DNA of 64,000 bases, from assembly GCA_028583415.1 (NCBI GenBank), contig CM053266.1, forward strand, positions 4,907,217-4,971,216, in the 5' to 3' direction. How positions within the stretch are numbered: position 1 is the stretch's first letter; each line of letters starts with the position of its first letter. The position numbers and the translations under genes are program-made. This document shows, piece by piece, positions 47,641 through 59,499 of this stretch. Source of the DNA: Protea cynaroides. Its lineage: Eukaryota; Streptophyta; Magnoliopsida; Proteales; Proteaceae. The notes below the pieces were generated by a model. That model was not told the origin of the DNA and did no database searches. It saw only the letters and a list, made by a program, of their open reading frames with translations.

Positions 47641-48014
47641 TAGGCTAGATTGATATCTGCTCCGATCATGACTATTTCGATTCCAGGATAGCCATTTATT
47701 TTGTACACTAGCATTAGGATTGGGTTTAGGATGTGTACTTATGCAAGGAGAACAAGTAATTGCATATGCCTCAAGACAACTGAAGACACATAAGAAAAAC
47801 TATCCCACTCATGACTTAGAATTAGTGGCAGTGGTACATGCTGTCAAGATATGGATATATTACTTGTATGGAGAGAAATTTCAGAATAAATCAGATCATA
47901 AGAGTCTCACTTATCTCTTTAATTAGAAGGAGTTGAATATGAGACAAAAGAAGATGACTGGAACTATTGAAAGACTATGATTGTAATATCTAGTATCATC
48001 TGGGGAAAGCTAAT
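47641..48014 (+). pseudogene. E RNase H domain
   Basis: It shows MGLGCVLMQGEQVIAYASRQ, YPTHDLELVAVV and KSDHKSLTYLFN. A frameshift at about 47715 destroys the first Asp block (YSDAS), and a second lies near 47950. Confidence 0.87.
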
Positions 48015-49503
48015 GTGGTAGCTGATGCACTGAGTAGAAAAGCAATGATAAAATCTCAAGGAGAGGTTAACACAATTGCCGTAATGTGTACTACCAGAAA
48101 ATTGTTCAATTACGGTAATGAGCAGTTCATGATAGATGCACCTGGTGAATCCACCAACCAAGGATTTATTCATCGATTTTCAAATATGTTTGCCACATTG
48201 AAGATTGTACGTGATATAATTGATGAAGTAAAAACAGCTATTAAATCAGACCCTTTTCTAAGAACGGCACAAGAGGACATTGAAAAAAGTAGGACTATCC
48301 CTGAGTTCACCTTGGACGATGAAAAGATACTGAAGTACAAAGGAAGAATATGTGTACCTGAAACAAAAAGTTTGGACATTAGACACCGACTAATGAAGGA
48401 AGCCCATACCACCGTCAATTCAATACATCTTGGAAGTACAAAAATGTATCATGATCTAAAGAAATTATATTGGTGGAGAGGAATGAAAGCAGATGTAGCT
48501 AAATTCGTATCTCAATGTCTAAATTGTCAGAGGGTGAAGGTTGAACGACAAAGACCTACAAGACTGTTACAGCCGTTATCGAAACCAGCATGGAAATGGG
48601 ACTGCATTACTATGGACTTCGTCACCGGGTTACCATTGACCCCTCGAGTAGTTGATGCGATTTGGGTGATTGTAGACCGCCTGACTAAAACAGCTCAATT
48701 TATAGCTATACGACCTCAGTATACACTGGAGAGGTTGGCTAAGTTGTATGTGGATAATATTGTCAGATTACAGGGTGTACCTGAAAGCATTCTGTCTAAT
48801 AGAGATTTACGATTTACTTCAAAGTTTTGGGAAGGATTGCAAAAGGCTATGGGTACAACATTAATGATTAGTACTACATTCCATCCTCAGATAGACGAAC
48901 AGACGGAGCATACCATTCAAATTTTAGAAGACATGCTTCGAGCCTGTGTAATTGATTTTAAAGGATCATCGGATGAAAAATTATCATTGATCGAGTTCGC
49001 TTATAACAACTGCTATCAGGCTACTATACAGATGCCACCCTATGAAGCACTGTATGGTAGGAAGTGTCGAACTCCTTTGTTTTGGAATGAAGTTGGAGAA
49101 CGTAGCATTGTTGGACAAGAATTTTTTGAAGAGACATGTCGAGTAGTCGACGTTATCAAGGAAAGAGTACGAACGGCACAGAATCATCATAAACAGTATG
49201 CAGATACTCGACGCCGATACCTTGAATTCGTCATAGGTGATAAGGTATTCTTGAAAGTATCACCTATGCGAGGTTTAAAATGGTTTAGACAGAAAGGGGA
49301 ACTAAGTCCGACATATGTCGAGCCATATGAGATTCTAGCCAAACGTGGAAAAGTGGCTTACCAGTTAGCACTACCACCATCTATGTCAAGTGTGCATGAT
49401 GTATTCCATGTTTCATTATTGAAAAAGTATGTCAGAGATTCAACACACATTTTGACAGTAGATCCACCTGATTTGACTGATGATTTGACATTTAAAGTAG
49501 CAC
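48015..49503 (+). pseudogene. E integrase, long open frame with mutated active site
   Basis: A 502-codon frame covers VVADALSRK, a zinc domain (HTTVNSIHLG, CLNCQ intact), core WKWDCITMDFVTGLP, and the DEQTEHTIQILED block with its Glu. The second catalytic Asp is Asn: SNRDLRFTS replaces SDRDPRFTS. GPY/F reads VEPYEIL. It ends EITS-stop before the chromodomain. It has kept a long frame but should not catalyse integration. Confidence 0.92.
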
Positions 49504-49672
49504 CAACTGAAATCACCAGCTGAAAGGTTCAACGACTACGCAATCGTGACATCTAATATGTTAAAGTCACCTGGAGAAGCAGAGATATAGAAGAAATCAC
49601 ATGGGAAGAAGAGAATGCTATGCAAAAGCAATACCCTCATCTTTTTTACTCAGAAGGTATGTATCAATTTTG
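49504..49672 (+). pseudogene. E chromodomain
   Basis: After a stop the frame continues KVQRLRNRDI, a stop, YVKVTWRSRDIEEITWEEEN and MQKQYPHLFYSEG, ending at TGA near 49672. Confidence 0.87.
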
Positions 49673-49689
49673 AGGATGAAATTTTTAAT

Positions 49690-49702
49690 AAGAAGGGGGG
49701 GA
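49690..49702 (+). other. Polypurine tract of E
   Basis: AAGAAGGGGGGGA immediately precedes the 3' LTR. Confidence 0.88.
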
Positions 49703-49704
49703 GT

Positions 49705-51984
49705 TGTAAGACCCGTATCAAACTAACCGGTCTTACCACCTTGTACCAGGTCTACCTATCATGGTCGAGCCAAGTGGACCAAGTGCGTGAAGGAAATCAC
49801 AAGACCAGGTATGAAACTGACCAAAAAGAGTAAAATTAAGGGTAGGGTCGCATGCCTAAACAGGTAGGGTCGACCCCACCTCAACAAAGTCCAACCCATG
49901 ACTTTTCAGTCCTAGGGTCGGATGACTTGAGACCCTAGGGTCGATGGGTCCTGCGACCTTAGGATGACAGACTGAAACCGTAATTAGAAAACTTTCCTAA
50001 TTTCAAGGGGATCCTTTCCTAATCTCGATGGGACTTATTTTGGGAGGTTTTCCTCTATAAATAGGATGTCCCTTAGCCTCTTTCACTCCTTTTGAAACCC
50101 TAATTGAAAGTGAGTGGAAGAGAAGGGAAGGAGAAGTGAAGGAGAATTTGAGAAGAACACTAAGGAGAAGAAATTCAGAGAAATCTCTGAATCTCAGAAA
50201 CCTTAAGGTATGAATACATTCTCCATGTATTATGTAAGACCCTAGAATAGTTTATGAAGAGGGTAGGATCTAGGAGAAACCCAAATCGTCCATCCATGGA
50301 TAAATTCCAATGGAATCCATGGAGAAAATCATTGTAACCAAATTAAAGTGTGTAACTTGGAGTTTTGAGCCATAGAACAATCATAGAATGGACTATAAAA
50401 GTAAGCCAAAGGATCCAAACATGAAAGAATGGACTGTAAGATGAAAGGTCGACTCAAACTACATGTGGTAGCACGTAGGGTCGATTGATAACCGACCCTA
50501 CCAGACCACAGGTCCCATGCTCTCGGGAAATACAGGGAGGCTGTGGTCGCACCTAGGGTCGATGGGTAACCGACCCTATGACCGACCCTACACCCTGGGG
50601 TCTCAGACAACTGCTACCCTACCTGCGACCCAACCTGCGACCCTAGCAATATAGCAAGCTTAAAATTATTGGAATTAATTCTAATTAAAATCTATCGACT
50701 TGTTTTCTTAAAGCTTGAAAGAGGATCTACACTCAATCAAAGATGAAGGAACAAAACCTAAACTAATTGGTTAATAATAAACTATTTTCATTTATTGAGT
50801 CTAATACCATGTATGATGCTATGATTGTATGATTGTAATTTGCATATCACATGTCATCCACTCTTCCTGTTATTACTGTTCATGCATATTTAATTCAGTT
50901 TATTTACAACATGATGATGATGATGATGCTAGAAATAGGCATGTGAATGCTTGTGTGTGGTTAGTGTGCTTGATGCGAGTGGGACATCAGGGGAAGTGTG
51001 ATGCGGTGCGATCCTAAGTACTTTAGCCCTATCTCTAATAAAGTCTTGTCCACTAGCATCGTCATATCGCCATTACCTTAGCAGAACTATTACGTCGTAG
51101 GGCATCAGGGGAGGTGGTCTCAGACCGTGTGGTCTTTGACTCTGCTGGGGGCCTTAACTCTATCTCTATGGACGTATTGAGGGATGCTGTGGTGAGGCCT
51201 TGGATACACTGTTTGACATTAGGAATGGTTAGTTGCGAGCCCAGTTTGCAAGCCCTCGCCAACAGGGGCTTACGTGTTGGTATGGGTAGAGCATCAGGGA
51301 AAGTGTGATGCGGTGCGGTCCTAAGCACTTTAGCTCTATCTCTATTCCATGGTGGGGTGGATGTGGATGACAATGGTGTTTGATCCATTGGGTGGGCTTA
51401 CACACCCTGTGTATAGAGACGAGGCGGCCACCGAACCTTTCAATAGCACATTGCAAACTTATATACCAGACCAAAGATATGAATTGAATGCATGCATATG
51501 TTTATTGTATTGTTTTGTTTGCTCACTGAGCCGTGATGTGTGCTCACCCTTTTTGAATTCAAATATTTTTAGTTGATGATGCAGGTATGTTCGTGAAAGA
51601 TTATATGAATGCTCCTGTATACGGGCACGTTACGGCAATTGACACAGAAGATATAATGGAGACGCATGATTCGTCATGTGAATGCAACTCATGCATTTTC
51701 GATTAGATTTTATTTAGATTATTGGGTAAATGTAATTGGTTATTTTAATTACTTATGTCTCAGTCAATGATAGATAATTGGGTATTTTATTTATGATTAT
51801 CACATTTAGATTCTCAGTTCATTTAATATTTAAGACTTCCGCTATTGTGTATTTACTCTGATTATGGTTATGGATGTGTATGGTTTAAGCAAACAGACAC
51901 AGCCTATTTGAGATCCTGGTTGAACCGTTGATTTATTAGTGGTTCATCACACCATTCTGAACAGTGCATAATTGGAGTATGGCA
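49705..51984 (+). repeat. 3' LTR of E, 2280 bases
   Basis: It starts TGTAAGACCCG and ends GGAGTATGGCA, followed by TATGA. It has a TATA box at 50056-50063 and donor-like TTAAG/GTATGAA near 50206. It is slightly shorter than the 5' LTR through small deletions, one of them near 50703. Confidence 0.95.
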
Positions 51985-51989
51985 TATGA

Positions 51990-52844
51990 TTTCTAAAATC
52001 TTCCCGATTGCCTATGGTCGATCCTCTGGTCATACTGGTCATGCTATGGTCGACCGTAGCTGCGACTTTGAGATTTTTGGTTACAGTCTACATGCAATTT
52101 GAGTTCTTCCTGGGTCAATTCTTCTGTTCTTCATTGGGGTTTATTCTAAGGTCATCCTATGGCCATCATTAGTAATTTCTTATCAACCTTAATCATCAAA
52201 TTCACTCCTCATGGTTTTCCTTGGGATTTTCTGAAGGAAATCACATAGATCATAATAGGTTGATATTGCCTATCTTTCATAGAAGTGTTATTCCTTAGAG
52301 TTTACATCTCCAGAGATTCATTTTATACCTTGGCCTGTGATAGAGAGCCAATCTCTTCTCAACAAATTCTTCTCCTTAATTTTTTCCTCTTCTCCTTCTC
52401 TTCCTTCTCTTCCTTCTCTTTTTCTAGGGTTTACTAATGTTCTAAAAGAGTGAAAAAGGGTTGAGGGACGTCCTTCAAATAGAGAAGAACTCTCCATATA
52501 ATGTCCTCTTTCAATTAGGAAAGCAATCTCTTAGTTTAGGAAAGTTTCCAAAACTCGGAGTCTGATTTGGGTTCTCACGGTCGATCATACGGCCGCATAA
52601 ACTGTCGATTGTAGGGTCAAAATCATCGACCTTGGGGTTCTGGATTTGATATTTTGGTTTCCTTCCTTATGGTTGACCATACCTACCTAGGCATGCGACC
52701 TTAAGTATGTTTTTAGTGTTTTTAACTCGATTCTCATACCTGGTTTGTAATCTATCTTCACATGCTTGGTTCACTTGGTCCTGGAATGATGCGAAGACCT
52801 GGCACGACACGGTTAGACCAAGTTAGTAGAGTGCGGGTCTAACA
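51990..52844 (-). repeat. 5' LTR of D, right part
   Basis: It resumes TTCTAAAATC after the second TATGA and matches 31008-31860 of the partner LTR to its end (GGGTCTAACA). It contains ATGGTCGACC and TACGGCCGC words and the pyrimidine-rich complement of the leader. Confidence 0.9.
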
Positions 52845-54263
52845 TCTATAGATTGGCTTACCTTTGAGGGTCGATCAATAGATCCAGGACTAGTGGTATT
52901 GGTGGATGGGTTGCACAGATTTGATGCTCGCTGGGCTTTTTCTAACATGGGATGGTTGCTAGTACTAAACTACATTATGCTGACAAAGATTAATATGGTT
53001 TGCTGGTTCTACTATAATTTACAGGTCGACAGAGGTGTGGATGAGGCTACAGATGGTGCCTAACTATAGATTTCCAATTGAGTCAGGGGTCATGACATTG
53101 TTATTATTGTTGCTAGCTTGGCCGAGAGGTTAGGGATTTCTGTTGAGGGAGAGATGGTGTGTGTAGAGCCAAAACTCTCTGTGGTCAATGAGTGGGAGCT
53201 CATAGAGATCCGAGAGTAGATGATGATAGGTCTAGACTTGTGCAAGAGCAACTGTCATTCGGTTCCTAAGATGTACAGTTGTATCACGCAACACAACATA
53301 GTGCCTAGGAGTGGACACAGGGATGCGATAGTGTACTTCTGCAAGTTTGTGGGGTATTGCATTACCATTCGACGGCAAATCTGTCTTCCCTACTTGATCA
53401 TTGGGACTATGATCCATTCGGCATTGTATGCTTGGACAGGTAGTCTTTACGGTCAGTTGCTCGCCTACTTGTTCTTCCAGTTAGGGTTCAAACCATATCT
53501 TGAGACAGAGGAGGAGTTGGGTATTCACACTCCCTTTGGATGGGATTTGCTGCACAAACTCCAGCTTTAGGTTGTGGTTCTTAGTGATGAGAAGTTAGAG
53601 CAGCATCCTTGACCTCATCCGATACATAGGTGACAGCCAGTCAGGAGAGTTCGGCATAGGGTGGCCATATCTTCATCATCTTCTTCTAAGAGTGAGCCTG
53701 CAGTTCCCAGTGGTAGTAGGGAGTCATCTCCTATGCACGTGGATTTTAGTGAGGAGGTTCCATTTGGGCCAACTACAGAGGTTCTGGCTAATTCTGCTAA
53801 TAAGTGAGAGAGTTTATCACATGCTGTAGGTGGTGAAGAGGTAACAGTAGCAGTAGCTCCTTAGACTGTGGTTGTTGAGATAGCAGAGCTTTGAGAGTCA
53901 TTGGGAGATGTTCGCTACTTGGTGACAATCTTGGATGATCAGTGACGAGCACATCAGACTAGTTTAGCTGCCCACGAGAGACGTATGCTTCAGAAACTCA
54001 CTAGTATGTAGCAGTGAGTGCTTGGGCTTGAGTGAAGCTTCATCCAGTTCCAGGATACATTAGATCCTATCAGGCAGGAGGTTACTTCCATGTAGACTGT
54101 GCTAGTCACTGTGGGTATTATTGCGCCTATTCTTCACAATGTGATCATTATGGCAATAGTCTGACGTGAGTGTACTTGTCAGTGACGGCTTCGATCAGTG
54201 GCGAGGGTTCGGGCCACCTATTCTGCAAACAATCCTGATTACCAGGACGATCATAGTTTTTAG
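52845..54263 (+). pseudogene. B antisense ORF, second part (oldest copy)
   Basis: From the first complete codon (52851) to the end the frame is uninterrupted by indels for 471 codons, but holds more than a dozen stops, all TAG, TGA or TAA. It matches the D and E copies at LHRFDARWAFSNMGW, FYYNLQ, ASLAERLGIS, MYSCITQHNIVPRSGHRD and RQICLPYLIIGTM. The C-terminal half is Ser/Glu-rich (SSSSSKSEP, MHVDFSEE) and ends differently (NNPDYQDDHSF). The first part is at 29409-29533. Confidence 0.78.
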
Positions 54264-54642
54264 CATGCCGATTCATAGACCAATTCATATACTATGAGTC
54301 TCCATGCTTATTTCATTTATTCTCTGTTAGAGCTCATCGGATACATTTTGTACATTTTGTTTGATATTGATGTTGATATTGATGGGTGAGGATCTGGTTT
54401 GTAGATACCGACCCATCGTTAGTACATTATTCTATCTGTTGGTACATTAGATGTTTTATCTTCATTTTTATATTCATGGATATCTTATGCTTTTGCTTGT
54501 TATTATAATATGTTATTTTGTTTCTTATGATTTATTTATGATTCTTATCCCCAATATAGTATGTGGCTTATGCTTCCTATTTCAGCTTATTGTATTTGTG
54601 GTGTGTATGTATGGTATGGTTTAGTAGTCGAGGTGGCACATT
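54264..54642. other. B region between aORF and primer site
   Basis: No coding frame or repeat is recognised. It is AT-rich. Confidence 0.5.
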
Positions 54643-54657
54643 CGTGTTTTGATACCC
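54643..54657 (-). other. Primer binding site of B (degenerate)
   Basis: The minus strand reads TGGGTATCAAAAC, a worn version of the initiator-Met-type site, a few bases from the LTR end at 54663. Confidence 0.65.
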
Positions 54658-54662
54658 ACTTT

Positions 54663-54765
54663 TGTCACATCCCGTTCCTGATGTATAGATACTATGGAAT
54701 AGACGAGATATCCACATCCTATTAGGGCATTGGAAATCCTCTTTCAAGATTACGGAATGTGGTAC
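54663..54765 (-). repeat. 5' LTR of B, first 103 bases
   Basis: TGTCACATCCCGTTCC repeats the B 3' LTR start, and TACTATGGAATAGAC follows as at 12779. Element F entered after GGTAC, so the remainder lies beyond this window. Confidence 0.8.
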
Positions 54766-56105
54766 TGATGGATTCATAATTTTATATGTTTATTTCCCTT
54801 ATATTTAGTTTATTTAACATATTATATGTCTTATGGTACTCATTTGTGATGATTCCTTATATATAAGACATTGGTGGAAAATATTGGTAATTTATGTTTA
54901 AAAAAAATTCTGATATTTTTAATAATGACCTTCTGAATTTCATGCAGGTTTTTAATATGGAAAGAATTCTAGAAATCAAACGTGATTCAAAAATCTGATC
55001 TAGAAAGCTAATTTAAATTCAAACCAGAGAAGGAAGATTACCACCCATTGAAGGTTTACTATTGGAAGGATTTAATTGATTGTCAGAAATCTTGAGGAGA
55101 ATATATACCTCTATGGAATATTACATAGATTGGTAAATCAAGAGGTGGCATTTGGTTAATGATGGAATGATTCTCTATTTAATCTAGGCAAGAGGATTTT
55201 GTTTAATCATTATTTTCATATAATAAGGTTGTCAATTCTAGACATACCAGTTTTAATCTTCTCTACTCTGGCTATTTAAGCCATGTAAAGGCTACGTAAT
55301 AGAGCATCCAAAAATTATTGAGAAGATAGTTTTATTTCTTTTGTCTTTCTTTTCTATTATGTCTAGCTAAGTTCTTTAGTCGATCCATGGGAATTCAATC
55401 CTGTTAGTAAAATTATGAGACTCTGTTCTTAATTTTAATTATTTTTCTATTCAAATATCTGTGTTTCATGGTTTTTCAAATTATGGTTACATGATTCAGT
55501 TTATTAAGAGGCCTATTAATTGATTGAGTTATGTGGTTTATTTCTAACCTGAATCCATAATCCATAATTGTTATGGTGTTCAGGAAAAGTAGCAATTGAG
55601 CAGAACAATTATGAACCAAGTTTTTGTTACTTGCTTAAAGAAAACATAAAATGAATTAAATAATCTGACGCTTATTAGATTACTGTTCATCTTTAACTCC
55701 CTCCGAGAGTGTAATGCTATCAATAAATTCATGAGGATTGCTTAATACCAATTGATTTATTGATAAGAATTAATTTATGTGCTGGGCTCAAATTAATAAA
55801 ATTAGGGAAGGTAAGGATTGTCTGGCTTTTTGATAATATTTGGTTAAATATTTGAATAGAGAATAATATATATGAGGTCAGTGATCAATTTACAGCCGTG
55901 AGTAAATTCTTTGAATCGACATCATCTACCATTGAATTTTTGTTACTTAATTTTGTTGTCAATTAAATTGTAGAAGAAACCCCCCCCCCTTTTTCTTGGT
56001 AAGTAGACAATTTGATTAACTAGTCTCTGTGGATCGACCGTGACTTATCATTACAATTCATTATAGGTAGAGTAATTTATTTTTGGTTCCGCTCGACACG
56101 CATCA
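54766..56105 (+). repeat. F LTR copy 1, 1340 bases
   Basis: It starts TGATGGATTC and ends GCATCA (a 5-base inverted terminal match). The flank on the left is GGTAC. Confidence 0.88.
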
Positions 56106-56110
56106 AAATT

Positions 56111-56128
56111 TGGCGCCGCTGTCGGGGA
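56111..56128 (+). other. Primer binding site of F, copy 1
   Basis: TGGCGCCGCTGTCGGGGA is close to the Asp-tRNA site used by Athila elements. In copy 2 the equivalent (about 59505) is damaged: TGTCGTCGCTGCGGGGA. Confidence 0.85.
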
Positions 56129-58123
56129 CTAGTTTTAATCAGATTGTGATTGTTTTCATTCTATTATTTTTTTTAGTCACTTGTGTTCTTACCTTTGTGT
56201 GAAGTTTTTTTTTTCAAGTGTCCATAGTTTTTCCAATAGGTATTGCTTGCGCATGAAATTTCTGATGACTTAGGGGCGCTACAAGAAGCTTATTTCAAAG
56301 AATATAAAAAAAATAAAATCTTTCCAAGGCATTTCATAACAAGAGAATTGCTAGGAAGCAATTTGTGGTTGGGCAGAAAGTCTTGCTTTACAATTTGAAA
56401 CTTAAATTGATGCCTGATAAGTTACATTCTCATTGGATTAGACCCTTTGAAGTTACTAATGTGTTTCCTTATGGTACAGTTGATGTACGAAACTAATAAG
56501 GTGTTCAAGGTTAATGGGCATCGACTCAAGACATTCTATGAAAGCTTTAATGAGCATACTATAGACGAAGTACAACTGGGGGATGCCGTTTATTCTAATT
56601 GAAGAGTACTGAGTCGAGCTAACGACGTTAAACACAAGCGTTGCTTGGGAGGCAACCCCAGAAATCGGATTTGTTTTTCTTATCATTTTTAATTATTTTT
56701 CTTTACATCTTTCGATTACATTTTTAATTTTCATTGGGGACAATGTCAGATTTAAGTGTGGGGGGAGGAATCAGGATTTCTCTTTTGTTTTATTTTTATT
56801 TTTATTTTTTATGTTTTTAATTTTTGTATGATGTGTTAAAGCAAAAAAAAAATTAAATAATGGTTGAATTTAAAAAAAAAATTTCACTTTAATAGACTAA
56901 GAAAATATGTATGCCATGGATTGGAACTATTTCAACGTAAAAAAATTACATATATGAATTAGTTGAAACAACTTGCCAAATGAGTTTTGAATAACATTGA
57001 TAGCTGCATTTAGAGGTAAAGCATGCAGGTTTAGTAGATGGAATCCAACCAAGCGAGCTTTTGAGCCAAACTAGACTGAGACATCTATGTCAGTCTTTAT
57101 TTTCTTTGAAGAATGATATTCTACTATGCTTTTGAATCTCTAGAACTTACTTTGAACCATGTCAAGATTACATTGATATGTGTAGACATGAAGATGATAA
57201 AGGCAAATAGGACAATTACTTAGCTTAAATGACCAACCTTATATATTTTTACCCTTACTGGATCCACTTTGAGCTTTTAAACTTTATTCTTCATTAAACC
57301 CTAAATCATGGGCCTTGAATTATTTGTTTTTCTCATATTTTACCAACCTTTGAGCTATTAGAGCAATGAGAATTATCTAATGGGTTTGAGAGAGATATGT
57401 ATTGAATAAGTATGGGGGTGCTATTCTCAAAAGTAATGGTTGTATGTCTAGAAATGGGATGTAATGGGAGTAAATGGTCTTTGTTATGTTTAAAATGTTA
57501 TGCTCTTCTAAAAAAAAATAAAAAAATTCAAATAGCAAAGCATAGTTCTCAAATGAAAAGAAAAATAATGAAGGAAAAAGAAACTCGAGTTTGGGATATT
57601 TTGTTAAAGAGCTTTATCTATGAGCCCTTATCATTAAGATTGCTCAATTTTTTTTTGTCTTAATGCTCTATTAGTTTCTTGGGTTTTAACGTTAGTATAT
57701 TTTTCTTATCCGTATCTTGAACCCTAGCCCCATTACAATCTTAATAAAGACCTTTTGATTCATGTATCCATGTATTCTAAGTAATGGATATTTTGGTGAA
57801 TAAGCAAGCGTATGGTAGTGCATCTTCATAGGAAGATCTTGAGTAAAACAGTTAAACCTTGAATTCTTGAGTGAGTAGAGAGAATCCCAAGAGAAAATCT
57901 ACTAAACATTAGCATGTTTCCTTTTGAATAAGACTGGTATGTTAGATATTACTCATATTTACTAAGTGATCTTTGACTATGACATATATTGTTCTCTTGA
58001 TCTCTTCAATTAGTTTTTGATTCATGGTACACATATTCTTTGAATTCTGTGGGATAAAAGTAAAAAAACAAATTTAGTATTTAATTTGCCCGAGGACGTG
58101 TAAGAGCAAAGTGTAGGGGAATT
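56129..58123 (+). pseudogene. F internal unit 1 with integrase tail remnant
   Basis: At about 56322-56560 the frame reads RKQFVVGQKVLLYNLKLKLM, HWIRPFEVTNVFPYGTVDV and, after a frameshift, KVFKVNGHRLK, the C-terminal end of an Athila-type integrase. Next come a conserved non-coding block with AACGACGTTAAAC and GGGAGGCAACCCC (56615-56655), a GGGGGGAGG block (56760), and about 1.3 kb of AT-rich non-coding DNA ending in the polypurine tract GTGTAGGGGA (58111). No other coding domain is present. Confidence 0.8.
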
Positions 58124-59499
58124 TGATGGATTCAAAATTTTATATATTTATTTTCCATATATTTAGTTTATTTAACATATTATTTGTCTTATGGTACTCA
58201 TTTGTGATGATCCTTATATAAGACATTGGTGAAAAATATTGGTAATTTATGTTTAAAATAAAAAAATTCTGATATTTTCAATAATAACCTTCTGAATTTC
58301 ATGCAGGTTTTTGATATGGAAAGAATTCTAGAAATCAAACGTGATCCAAAAATCTGATCTGGAAAGGTGATTTGAATTCAAACCAGAGAAGGAAGATTAC
58401 CACCCATAGAAGGTTTACTATTGGAAGGATTTGATTGATTGTCAGAAATCTTGAGGAGAATATATACCTCTATGGAATATTACAAAGATTGGCAAATTTA
58501 GAGGTGGCATTTGGTTAATGATGGAATGATTCTCTATCTAATCTAAGCAAGAACATTTTATTTAATCTTTATTTCCATGTAATAAGGATGTCAATTCTAG
58601 ACATACCAGTTTTAATCTTCTGTACTCTGGCCATTTAAGCAACGTAAAGGCTACGTAATAGACCACCCAAAAATTATTGAGAATATATAGTTTTATTTCT
58701 TTTGTCTTTCTTTTCTGTCATATAGTTTTATTTCTTTTGTCTTTCTTTTCTATCATATCTAGCTAAGTTCTTTAGTCAATTCAGAGGAATTCAATCCAGC
58801 TAGTAAAATTGTGAGACTCTGTTCTTAATTTTAATTATTTTTCTATTCAAATATCTATGTTTCTTGGTATTTCAAGTTAATGGTTGCATGATTCAGTTTA
58901 TTAAGAGGCCTATTAATTGATTGAGTTATGTGGTTTATTGCTAACCTGAATCCATAATCTATAATTGTTATGGTGTTTAGGAAAAGTAGCAATTGAGCAG
59001 AACAATTATGATCCAAGTTTTGTTACTTGCCTAAAGGAAACATAGAATGAATTAAATAATCTGACTCTTATTAAATTGTTGTTCAACTTTAACTCCCTCC
59101 GAGAGGGCAATGCTATTAGTAAATTCATGAAGATTGCTTAATACCAATTGGTTTATTCATAAGAATTAAATTATATGCTGGGCTCAAATTAATGAAATTA
59201 GGAAAGGTAAGGATTGTCTGACTTTTTGATAATCCTTGGTTAAATATTTGAATAGAGAATAATATATATATGGTCAATGATCAATTTACAGCCGTTAGTA
59301 AATTTTCTTGTATCGACTTCATCTTCCATTGAATTTTTGTTACTTAATTTTGTTGTCAATTAAATTATAGAAGAATACCCCCCTTTTTCTTGGTAAGTAG
59401 ACAATTTGATTAACTAGTCTCTGTGCATTTACCTTTACTTATCATTACTATTCATTATAGGTCGAGTAATTTATTTTTGGTTGCGCTCGACAGGCATCA
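58124..59499 (+). repeat. F LTR copy 2, 1376 bases
   Basis: It is closely similar to copy 1 across its length. A tandem duplication of the TTTTATTTCTTTTGTCTTTC block (about 58690-58755) accounts for the extra 36 bases. Confidence 0.88.

Larger units (their letters stand above)
40037..51984 (+). mobile_element. Element E: complete but inactive family K chromovirus
   Basis: It is 11,948 bases with a perfect target duplication TATGA (40032-40036 and 51985-51989), two full LTRs, primer site, antisense gene, gag-pol, chromodomain and polypurine tract. The LTR starts differ at roughly 6% of about 200 bases compared by eye. It is the only element with both ends in the window and a contiguous body. 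Its RT catalytic residues are intact but its integrase is mutated. Confidence 0.95.
29534..52844 (-). mobile_element. Element D: family K chromovirus inserted in the B antisense ORF, hosting E
   Basis: The minus strand shows 5' LTR (38764-40036 plus 51990-52844), primer site, antisense gene, gag, protease, RT, RNase H, integrase, chromodomain, polypurine tract and 3' LTR (29534-31860). The flanks are GCTGT and TCTAT, only 3 of 5 matching, but the interrupted B frame is continuous across the site. Element E split the 5' LTR. Confidence 0.88.
11759..54765 (-). mobile_element. Element B: oldest chromovirus, hosting C, D (with E) and F
   Basis: The minus-strand parts, in order from the right, are a 5' LTR piece (54663-54765), primer site, antisense gene, gag, protease, RT, RNase H, integrase, chromodomain and 3' LTR (11759-15623). 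The coding order resumes correctly across each insertion, which is how the pieces were assigned to one element. The rest of the 5' LTR must lie beyond F and G, outside the window. Every coding domain is degraded. Confidence 0.8.

Noticed and set aside
57412..57663. 83-codon frame in F internal unit 1
   Set aside because: AT-rich, no similarity to known domains, and outside the recognisable integrase tail.
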